Source: Lunularia cruciata
Lineage: Eukaryota > Streptophyta > Marchantiopsida > Lunulariales > Lunulariaceae
DNA: 64,000 bases
Reading direction: 5' to 3'
NCBI GenBank assembly: GCA_948567375.1
Contig: OX419755.1
Span: forward strand, 1,059,001-1,123,000
This document shows, one piece after another, positions 56,259 to 64,000 of this stretch. A program made the position numbers and the translations under genes. Under the pieces are notes generated by a model that had not been told where the DNA came from, searched no databases, and worked only from the letters and a program-made list of their open reading frames with translations. How positions within the stretch are numbered: position 1 is the first letter of the stretch; each line of letters opens with the position of its first letter.

Positions 56259-57174
56259 CTTATCACTATAGTGACATGGAGAGGACATTGATTTAGAGCC
56301 GGAGCAGAGACCTTTTTGAGGCTGGTTTGGTCTAGATCTCACATGGAGAGTATGCATCAGCTATAGTGCTGCCAGCCAACAAGGATATGCATGGCAACTA
56401 CACAGATGGGCGGATGTGTGGAGATTACCATCCTATTAACCAAAAGACTAAGGCTGATCGGTATGCCATGCCTACACTAGAGGAGATCTTTGATGCGATT
56501 GGGCATGCTAAGGTCTTCAGCACTTTGGAGCTTCAAGTAGGATATCATCAGTTGCCGATGGAGGAGGATAAGTCCAAGGTAGCATTTTAGGCTATTGATC
56601 CTCACGGCAAGGATGTGTTATATTAGTTGAGGTTCTTACCATTTGGGTTAAAGAATGCTCTTGCTGAGTTCCAAAGGGTCATGGATAAGATCCCAACTGG
56701 ATTGGATTTTGCTTGGAGCTATATTGATGATATTTTGGTCTCTAGCACTTCTATGGAGGAGCATGAGAGATAATTGTTGGAGGTGTTTGAGATCTCATGG
56801 ACTCAAATTACATCTTGGGAAGTGTAGGTTCTTCCATATGCAAGTTGAGTATTTGGGTCACACTATCTACCTTGGAGGACTTGGTGTTCAGTAGACCAAG
56901 GTGTAGGCTATTGCACGTATTCCTTGGCCTACGGATGTGAGCAGAGTGCGAGCATTCGTTGGGTTGGTAAACTTCTATTTCTGCTTTGTTAGAGAATTTA
57001 GTGCCCCTTGACAAAGTTGACCAAGCTTACATAGGAGTGGTGTTGGGGAGATGAGCAAGCGAGAGCTTTTGTAGAGCTCAAGGAGAGGTTGAAATCTACT
57101 CCTATTTTGAGGAGACCCATTAGAGGATGACCATTTCAGGTTCATACTGATTGGAGTATGTTGGGGCTTAGAGC
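56259..57174 (+). pseudogene. pol: Element D reverse transcriptase
   Basis: It reads PYHYSDMERTLI, GEYASAIVLPANKD, RMCGDYHPINQKTKADRYAMP, FSTLELQVGYHQLPM, FLPFGLKNALAEFQ and the catalytic YIDD at 56720-56731. Then come RFFHMQVEYLGHTIY and RVRAFVGLVNFYF, followed by the start of RNase H (HTDWSMLGL), where element E4 begins. Stops lie near 56589, 56623 and 56773. The wording differs clearly from A1, E4 and family B, so this is a fourth gypsy type. Confidence 0.85.
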
Positions 57175-57847
57175 TATAACACCCATTTGTGCATGTGTGT
57201 GGTATTGTGATATTTAGCTTGGTATTACAAGTACTTAAGAGATATTATTTATATAGAGATAAAGGATGGTTCCATATTAGTCATGGTAAGCTAAAGTTAG
57301 TCATAGTTAAGATAGAGGGGACCTTACTTTAGAGGAAGTAGAAAAGATGAGCACCACTATTTTGGATTTTAGTGTGTTGACTTGGTATTATTCCTAGGTG
57401 TTTGGCTTTGAGGAAAGAGTTGAGAACTCTTGGGTCCGCAAGCCATTTTGTTTTGGATTCTTTTTTAGTCCAAGGATAGCCCATGTGAAGGAATCCTTGA
57501 GTTAGTGGTTGGGTCAAGATAAGACCACATGCTTAGGGGAATATGCCCATGTGAATGGATATTCCTTTCTACTTTTTGACTTTACTTGACTTTTAGTCTA
57601 GTACTTGAGTTTCTATGGTACGTAACTATTTCACAAGTATATAAACAAGGGGTGAGGAGGTACTCATCATCCTTTCATTTGCAACTATCTCTCTCAATGA
57701 GTTCTATAGTGAGCAATGTCTTGAGTCTTGGAGTGTTAGCCTTGGGAGAGTATGATGGAGTTTGGGTTCCTTGCCTTCTTAGTCCATGGTGCGTTACCAT
57801 AATAGCCATCAGAGGTATATCCTGAGTGAGAGATAAGTTGGCTCACA
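57175..57847 (+). repeat. 5' LTR of E4
   Basis: It contains the same ordered blocks as the right LTR, including CACAAGTATATAAACAAGG (a TATATAAA promoter-like box near 57640) and the end GGCTCACA. The first dinucleotide has mutated from TG to TA. The right LTR has an extra ~14 bp near 63430. Confidence 0.9.
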
Positions 57848-57851
57848 TTTT

Positions 57852-57870
57852 TGGTTCCATTGTCGAGACC
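57852..57870 (+). other. Primer-binding site of E4, tRNA-Glu-like
   Basis: TGGTTCCATTGTCGAGACC starts 4 nt after the LTR. It matches the complement of the plant tRNA-Glu 3' end, as I recall it, at 14 of 19 positions including the first seven. Position is secure, identity tentative. Confidence 0.65.
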
Positions 57871-58690
57871 TCTCTAGAAAGCAAGATAATGTTCCGCGTT
57901 CAATTCTACATTAGGCAGAAGGAGGCTATGAGAGCTCACTTGGAGAGGAGAGGGCTGAACTTATGTTAGAGAACCAAGATCCATTTGTATACCCTGTAGT
58001 TCATTAAGATGTCTTTGAGCTGATTTTGTACATCTTGTACACATGAGAGGAATTGGAGAGATTGTGTGAGGTGGATTGCAGATTTTGGGGATTAAGGTGA
58101 TTTTGGGCAAAATCTCAAGTTTGAGATCTGGACTTGAAATTTCTACACATGATAGCTTGGGTTATGTTCCAGTTAGCACACTTGAAATTATTGTGAGAAC
58201 TACTATGCGCACTATGCTAGAAATTCTGAAAGTTGATAGGGTAAAGTGCTCCCGCAACTGCATGCTCTCTAGAAAACTGTACAGAGTCTGCCATTTCTTC
58301 AATTTTTAGTGAATTTTCCTGAAAATTACTAAGAAAATGCAGTGCATTTTATCCTACCTGCTGCCACAAAAATTAGAGAGAGATTGTTTTTACACACTGA
58401 GTTATGAGTTTTTGAAGTGAGGGGGTGGTTTTCAAACCAAATCTGAAATATGTGTGCTGAATAGAAAGGTGTCTAGGCCAAGTGGCTAAATGAAAAGATC
58501 TGCACTTTTCCAAGGATGGATGCCCTGGAGTTGTCATAAAGTGTGAAAAATTTCAGAGGACTGTCACATACTGGTTGGGAGATTTGAGTGACATTGTGAG
58601 GAAGGGTCAATTCTATAGAGTGGAGATCTCATGCATGAGGAGTTTGAGAGCAACAAAAAACATGTTTGAGTGTTTAGATTCATCTTGGGA
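57871..58690 (+). other. E4 leader, no coding domain recognised
   Basis: About 0.8 kb between the primer-binding site and the first gag-like text. Open stretches are short, and I see no repeat, RNA gene or conserved motif in it. Confidence 0.6.
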
Positions 58691-58692
58691 AC

Positions 58693-59165
58693 ATGGAGGG
58701 TCATCAAGAGTGGAAATTGAGATTATGCAAGGTTCCCCAAGGGTTTGAGGTGATTGTAAGGGTGGATTTGAGGGAAATAGAGTTTACAATAGAATTTGAA
58801 GAAGTGTTGAGAGGATCCAAAAACCTATGCCACGTGGAGGAAAGAGTGAGTCTAAGTGCTTTTTATGTGGAGAGAAGGGACATAAGGCAAGTTCATGTCC
58901 ATTGACCTTTCTGAGCAAGAGATTGAGGGAAATGAGAGGCTTACTTGACTTGGGTTTGCATGTTGGACCTTCTTCACCAAGATTGGGAGGGAGAAGATCT
59001 AAGACCAAGGAGTTGTGTGAGGTTTGTGGAGTGGAAGGACTTCCAAAAGGACATCAATGTAGTAGAGTAAAAGCACTTTTGGAGACTTTGGTGAAGGATC
59101 TTGGAGAGAGTCTTAGTACAGTTACAGAAATACTACCACCTTCATTAGCTAGTTCTCAAGATTAG
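58693..59165 (+). pseudogene. gag: E4 gag-like segment with zinc knuckle
   Basis: It reads PQGFEVIVRVDLREIEFTIEFEE, then after a frame change PRGGKSESKCFLCGEKGHKASSC, a complete CX2CX4HX4C knuckle. A second cysteine motif follows, CEVCGVEGLPKGHQC, and a helical end to 59165. It lies upstream of the capsid-like text, the reverse of normal gag order. It may be a fragment of another gag or a rearranged part of this one. Confidence 0.65.
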
Positions 59166-59399
59166 TGATGGAGATAATCTTTCAACTTATGGATAAACTA
59201 TCCATGAGAGTTAGATTAATATGCACTCAAGGATTTGATGTTGCTATAGAAATCTTGGAGCAACCTGAACCCTTTGTGTTCCATAGAGTGGATTATTCTC
59301 AAATGGTGTTAGTCATGTATATTCTCTATTAGTAATAGAGTGAGAGAAAAGAAAAGAGAAAAAGAAATTGAGAAAAAAGAAAGATAGTGAGGGGTTAAG

Positions 59400-60004
59400 A
59401 TGGGAAACTTCCAATTTTCTTTGGCAAGGATGGAGAAGATGTGGAGGCCTTTGTGAGGACTTCAAGAGAGCTTGCTTAGGAAACAATGAGAGGAGGAAGA
59501 ATGAGTGGGCCTCATTATTACCAGATTTCTTTGAGGATGCAACACTTACATGGTATGAGTCAGAATACCAAAAGAGAGAGAGGAGAGATGGGGAAGAGGA
59601 GTCTTGGGAGACTTTGACTTCAACACTCATTGAAAACTTTCTTCCTAATGAGAGTTATGAGAGATTGATGAGTGAAGTTATATTTCTCAAACAAGGAGAT
59701 GGAGAGAAAGTGAGTCTATGTGGAAAGAGTGGAAAAGTTAGAGTCCTGATTTCACATAGTGTTGAGGAAGGGTGGGGATGATGTGGAGACTACAATGATT
59801 GGCATAGGAGCCATGCTCACCAAGAATTTTGTGGGAGGGTTGAGACCACAAATTAGAAGCAAGGTGAGATATGAGAAACCTTCTTCCAAGGTTGAAGCTA
59901 TCAAGATCGCAATTCGTATGGAGGAGAGTTTGGAAGGAGATGAGAGTGATTTGTTGATGAAGGAGCACATTCACATACACCATCTTCTGATTATTGCGAA
60001 TTAG
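59400..60004 (+). pseudogene. gag: E4 gag capsid-like region
   Basis: It starts with GKDGEDVEAFVRT and, after a frame change, reads ERRKNEWASLLPDFFEDATLTWYE, ENFLPNESYERLMSEV and FLKQGDGE. A third frame segment follows (59759-60004): MLTKNFVGGLRPQIRSKVRYEK, AIKIAIRMEESLEGDES. The motifs LTWYE and FxxGLRPxIR are typical of the retrotransposon gag domain. No knuckle or protease follows before RT. Confidence 0.75.
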
Positions 60005-60027
60005 ATTCTGAAGAAGGAGCTTCAGGT

Positions 60028-60762
60028 GTGGACACGAGCATGGAGGAGGAGACTTCCACGGAGCAGGATGAATCTAAATCCGATTCAGATGTGTATCCCT
60101 TGTGTGCTATGGATTTTGGACCTAAGCCAAAGGTTTTGAAGGACCTAGATAAATCACCATTGACACTTGAGGAGGTAGAGAGATGGTTAGCTACCCTCAA
60201 GTATGGCCCAAATGTTACCAAGGAGGAGAAGGTGAGATTTGAGGAGATTTTCCACAATTTCATCCATGTGTTTGCTTTTAGTTACAAGGATTTGAAGGAA
60301 GTCACCTTGGAGGAGCACAAGATAGAGGTGGAGTCACATGCAAGACCAATCCACCAAAAGCAACGTTGCATTAGCCCACCAATATCATTGGTTGTGAAGG
60401 AGGAGATTGATAAGCTCAAGGAGGCCGGATTTATCTTTGAAGTGGAGAATTCAGAATGGGTGTCTCCAATTGTCATTGTGAAGAAAAAGAATGGCAAGCT
60501 TTGGGTATGTGTAGATTACAAGAAGCTCAATGCTGTTACCAAGAAGGACTACTACCCGTTGCCATTCATTGATGAGATCTTGGAGGAGGTTGTAGGGCAT
60601 GAGAGATATAGTTTTAGAGATGGTTATAGTGGATATAACCAAATCAAGATTACACCAGAGCATCAACAACTCACCATGTTCACCACACCTTGGGGAACTT
60701 ACGCTTTCGAGGTCATGCCTTTTGGGCTTTGCAATGCTCCAGCCACATTCCAATGGTTCTAA
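60028..60762 (+). pseudogene. pol: E4 reverse transcriptase, N-terminal part
   Basis: 244 open codons. It reads KAGFIFEVENSEWVSPIVIV-type fingers, KKKNGKLWVCVDYKKLNAVTKK, FRDGYSGYNQIKI and MPFGLCNAPATFQ, then a stop by frameshift. It continues in the overlapping frame 60690-61955. The N-terminal ~100 residues (LTLEEVERWLATLKYG) precede RT with no protease motif. Confidence 0.85.
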
Positions 60763-61955
60763 ACAAGGTATTTAAACCTTTCATTGGGAAATTTGTGAGA
60801 GACTTCATTGATGAATTTTGTGTCTATGGGAGCAAGGAAGAGCACTTTGAACACCTAATCAAAGTCTTGCAATGCTTGGATGAGGCAAATGCATCACTCA
60901 ACCCAAAGAAGTGCATTTTTGGATGTGAAGAAGGTCTACTTTTGGGGCACATCATCTCCAAGGATGGAATAGCAGTTGATCCTGAGAAGGTGAGGAAAAT
61001 CTCAGACCTTCCATTCCCTTCAGGCTTGACAAAGTTATGCCAATTCTTGGGGACGATTGGGTACTATAAGAGGTTCATCTTCTCATTTTCCAACAAAGCT
61101 TATGCATTGACCATCTACATGAAGAAGGGTGTAGATTACATGGTGATTTTGGAAGACAAGGAGGCTCTCAAAGCTTTTGAGGAGCTCAAGCAATCCCTTG
61201 TTGTAGCTCCAATTCTTGCTAAACCTGATTGGATTAAGCCTTTCATCCTCTACACTGATGTTTCTAATGTAGCTATAGGATGCACTCTTAGTCAATTAGA
61301 CCAAGATGGGCATGATCATCCAATAGCTTATGCTAGTAGGCAGATGGTTTCAGCAAAGAAGAACTACTCTGTCACAAAGAGAGAAGGGATCTTTGGTCTC
61401 AGGAAGTTTAGACACTACTTGATTGGAGGGAACGCCACCAGTTTTATAGATCATAGGGCTTTGAAGTACATCTTCAACAAGCCTAATGTTGAAGGGAGAC
61501 TAGCAAGGTGGATGATACTCTTGTTTGAGTATGACTACACCATTGAGGATAGGCCAAGAAAGAAACATGCAAATGCTGATTTGTTATCTAGGTCCTATGA
61601 TCATGATGGAGATGAGCCAATGGATGATTCCTTCCCAGATGAGGAGCTCATGAAAATCTCAGTCTCTCAAGAGGTTCCAATGAAGTACAAGGAGATTGTG
61701 GATTTTGTGACAAGAGGTAACTATCCAGAAGGGATGCATGCTAGGGAGAGGAAGGCCCTAACAACAAGATCTAGACCTTACACAATAGTAGAGGATATTC
61801 TTTTTCACCAAGGAGAAGATGGTCTACTTCAAAGAGCAGTGGGTAAAGAAGAGTCTATCTTACTCATAAAGGAGTTTCATGAAGGTTTAGTGTGTGGAGG
61901 ACACTTTGCACGAAAGGTGACTGCTTTCAAGATTCTAGATGCAGGTTACCATTAG
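60690..61955 (+). pseudogene. pol: E4 RT palm, RNase H and integrase finger
   Basis: 421 open codons. It reads VLNKVFKPFIGKFVRDFIDEFCVYG, where the catalytic FIDD has become FIDE, so the second Asp is lost. Then come LGHIISKDGIAVDPEKV and LCQFLGTIGYYKRF. RNase H follows: LYTDVSNVAIGCTLSQ, YASRQMVSAKKNYSVTKRE, DHRALKYIF. The integrase region starts with FHQGEDGLLQRAVGKEE and the finger histidines (EFHEGLVCGGHF), ending at a stop where Trp or Tyr is usual (DAGYH). Confidence 0.85.
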
Positions 61956-62952
61956 AGAGGGATTTTCAAGGATTGTCTTGATTATTGCAAAACTTGTCAT
62001 GTTTGTCAAGCTTTTGCTAGAAAATCTACTTCCACTCCACCACTTAGATCAATTCCATTGCTAGGACCTTTTGAGAAGTGGAGAATTGATTTTGTAGGTC
62101 CTCTCAATAGAACCCCAAGGAAAAATTGGTACATTGTGGTAGTTACTGATTACTTTACCAAGTGGGTTGAGGCTAGACCATTGAGGGACAAGAATGAAGA
62201 TGAAGTGGGTAGATTTCTTTATGAACGCATTATCACTAAGTTTGGATGCTCTTTGGAGTTGGTTTTTGATAGAGGAGGAGAGTTTATAGGAAGCATTACT
62301 ACAACCATGCTATGACATTTCTCTATCACACATAGAGTAACTACATCCTATAAGCCAAATTCCAATAGCTTGGCAGAGAGAACCAATCAGACCTTGTGCA
62401 TGATGTTGGCCAAAGATGCAGAAATGGAGGGGGCTAAACATCATTGAGACAAGAGGATTCATGCAGTTTCATGGGAGTATAGGACAACCATGAAGACCTC
62501 CACCGGATATTCTCCATTTCAATTGGTATATGGTATTGAGTCTACCCTACCTATTCACTTTGATCTTCCTACCTTCCAGATCATTCATAGGAGATTGAAG
62601 AAAGCACAAGGAGGTGATGCAGAGAAGTCAAGGAAGGAACAACTCATGGAGTTGGAAGAGGCAAGAGCAGTTGCTATGGTTCGAGTGGAGCAAGCCCAAA
62701 GGAAAAAAAGGAGAGCTATGACAAGAGGCAAGGCAAGAAGAAGGTGGAGCCTTTCAAGGAAGGTGATTGGGTAATATTGTTTGATTCCATTTGATTCAAG
62801 AGAGTGCAAAAGAAGTTTTTGCCTAAGTACTTTGGACCTTTCATAGTGGAGAAGATGTGGGGCAGTCACACCTATGATCTCAAGGAGTTGGGAGGAAGAC
62901 ACTTTGATAGGATTAACCATGATAAGTTGAAGATGTACCATAGAAGGTAGAG
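61956..62952 (+). pseudogene. pol: E4 integrase core and C-terminus
   Basis: The finger cysteines (CKTCHVCQ), IDFVGPL (first Asp), LVFDRGGEF (second Asp) and SLAERTNQT (Glu) are all present, separated by stops near 62313 and 62445. An open frame 62490-62774 reads TSTGYSPFQLVYGIESTLPI. Text then continues past stops as KFLPKYFGPFIVEKMWG, YDLKELGGRHFDRINHDKLKMY and ends near 62950. No chromodomain is visible. Confidence 0.85.
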
Positions 62953-62989
62953 AGACCTTTACTTTCAAGACAAAGTGAAAACTTAGTCT

Positions 62990-62998
62990 AGGGGTAAA
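62990..62998 (+). other. Polypurine tract of E4
   Basis: AGGGGTAAA directly precedes TGTAACACCC, the start of the 3' LTR. Confidence 0.75.
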
Positions 62999-63685
62999 TG
63001 TAACACCCATTTGTGCATGTGTGTGGTATTGTGATATTTAGCTTGATATTACAAGTACTTAAGAGATATTATTTATATAGAGATAAAGGATGGTTCTATA
63101 TTAGTCATGGTTAGCTAAAGTTAGTCATAGCTAAGATAGAGGGGACCTTACTTTAGAAGAAGTAGAAAAGATGAGCACCACTATTTTGGATTTTAGTGTG
63201 TTGACTTGGTATTATTCTTATGTGTTTGGCTTTGAGGAAAGAGTTGAGAACTCTTGGGCCCGCAAGCCTTTTTGTTTTGGATTCTTCTTTAGTCCAAGGA
63301 TAGTCCATGTGAAGGAATCCTTAGTGGTTGGGTCAAGATAAGACCACATTCTTAGGGGAATATGCCCATGTGAATGGATATTCCTTTCTACTTTTTGACT
63401 TTACTTGACTTTTAGTCTAGTAACTTGAGTTACTACGGTAATTAGTAACTTTGGTACGTAACTATTTCACAAGTATATAAACAAGGGGTGAGGAGGTACT
63501 CATCATCCTTTCATTTGCAACTATCTCTCTCTCATTTAGTTCTCTAGTGAGCAATGTCTTGAGTCTTGGAGTGTTAGCTGTGGAGGAGTATGATGGAGTT
63601 CGGGTTCCTTGCCTTCTTAGTCCATGGTGCGCTACCATAATAGCCATCAGAGGTTCATCCTGAGTGAGAGACAGGCCGGCTCACA
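62999..63685 (+). repeat. 3' LTR of E4
   Basis: It starts TGTAACACCC and ends GGCTCACA. It matches the 5' LTR with a few substitutions and one ~14-bp insertion around GTTACTACGG near 63430. The inserted bases partly repeat neighbouring sequence (GTAACT), consistent with a local duplication. Confidence 0.9.
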
Positions 63686-64000
63686 GGAATTTGTTGGACC
63701 TTTAGCATTGATTGTGAGACATCATTAGTATGTTTTGGTGATGGTGGAGCACTTCTCCAAGTGGATTGAGTTGGTGGCAATTCCTGACAAGTCTAGTGAA
63801 GGGACAACTTTCTCGTTCTTGGATCGAGTTCTTAGTCATTTGGTGTACCAGCTGAGGTTTTGACTGATCAAGGTATAACGTACTTGGGGGAGTTTTAGGT
63901 CATATGTGAAAAGGCTTTGATTATTCATCATACTACATCCCAAGATCACCCGGAGGCAGATGGCTTAGCAAAGATAGTGGTTCAGATGATGAAGAGAGGA
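63686..64000 (+). pseudogene. pol: Element D integrase core, cut by window edge
   Basis: It reads EFVGPLALIVRHH, VLVMVEHFSKWIELVAIPDKSS, FLDRVLSHL and, after a shift, VLTDQG-like text (second Asp). Then come TSQDHPEADGLAKIVVQMMKR, where the catalytic Glu of LAE is replaced by Lys. It continues beyond the window. RNase H and the zinc finger that should precede it are missing from this window. Confidence 0.75.

Larger units (their letters stand above)
57175..63685 (+). mobile_element. Complete gypsy element E4
   Basis: LTRs are 57175-57847 (673 bp) and 62999-63685 (687 bp), running TGTAACACCC to GGCTCACA (left LTR starts TATAAC). There is a primer-binding site, gag, RT-RNase H-integrase and a polypurine tract. 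Flanks AGAGC and GGAAT are not a TSD. Element D text on the two sides is not contiguous (RNase H start on the left, integrase core on the right). Coding has several stops. I recognise no protease. Confidence 0.9.
33824..64000 (+). mobile_element. Gypsy element D with DNA methyltransferase domain, interrupted three times
   Basis: Own segments are 33824-35491, 39258-41809, 55573-57174 and 63686-64000. Order is leader or LTR, gag, protease, cytosine-5 methyltransferase, RT, (RNase H and integrase finger missing), integrase core. The reading frame joins across C7 (AHLEEIDLWRQYW) and across the family B element (EPNANEREQVMGF), showing that these pieces belong together. TGTCATGCC at 33824 may be its LTR start, but I cannot define the LTR end or primer-binding site. 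It runs off the right edge. Confidence 0.8.

Overview
This window is nuclear DNA of a land plant with a large, repeat-rich genome. It consists almost entirely of nested Ty3/gypsy LTR retrotransposons and solo LTRs. I recognise no host gene and no RNA gene. The evidence is the plant-type gypsy gag and pol domains, a primer-binding site matching plant tRNA-Asp, the nesting and the many solo LTRs. I cannot name the species; a fern, gymnosperm or other large-genome lineage would fit.

Nesting, mostly settled by target-site duplications (TSDs) and by host reading frames that resume across insertions. (1) Element A1 (minus, 1623-14416) is a family A gypsy element with gag, protease, RT, RNase H and integrase remnants. 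A solo LTR of another family (B, 3061-5483) lies between its integrase and its polypurine tract, and a further family A LTR (ends at 1622) interrupts its 3' LTR. (2) 14417-17275 holds about 2 kb of unassigned sequence and an old gypsy integrase fragment. (3) Element A3 (minus, 17276-33823) is a second family A element with most of pol deleted. Its 3' LTR contains a solo LTR (18330-25872), which itself contains an opposite-strand solo LTR (21895-25650). Its protease region contains another solo LTR (27441-31023). (4) Element D (plus, from 33824 to beyond the window) sits in the 5' LTR of A3. It is a gypsy element with a cytosine-5 DNA methyltransferase domain between protease and RT. It is interrupted by a family A solo LTR (35492-39257), by a complete family B element (41810-55572, minus) and by a complete gypsy element called E4 (57175-63685, plus).

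The most unusual system is family A. Its LTRs are about 2.9-3.8 kb, and each long copy carries one reading frame of about 800-850 codons. It encodes a predicted globular N-terminal domain followed by a long charged coiled coil. Solo copies bounded by TSDs show that this gene lies inside the LTR, not between the LTRs. A TATA-like box lies just upstream of the gene's start and a second one beyond its end, about 0.7 kb before the LTR end. Two diverged subfamilies keep the same protein layout. All copies here are broken by stops, frameshifts or deletions.

The family B element has an RT, RNase H and integrase that I recognise as the type abundant in basidiomycete fungi. Its 4-kb LTRs are filled with higher-order tandem repeats. 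It is firmly nested in plant elements.
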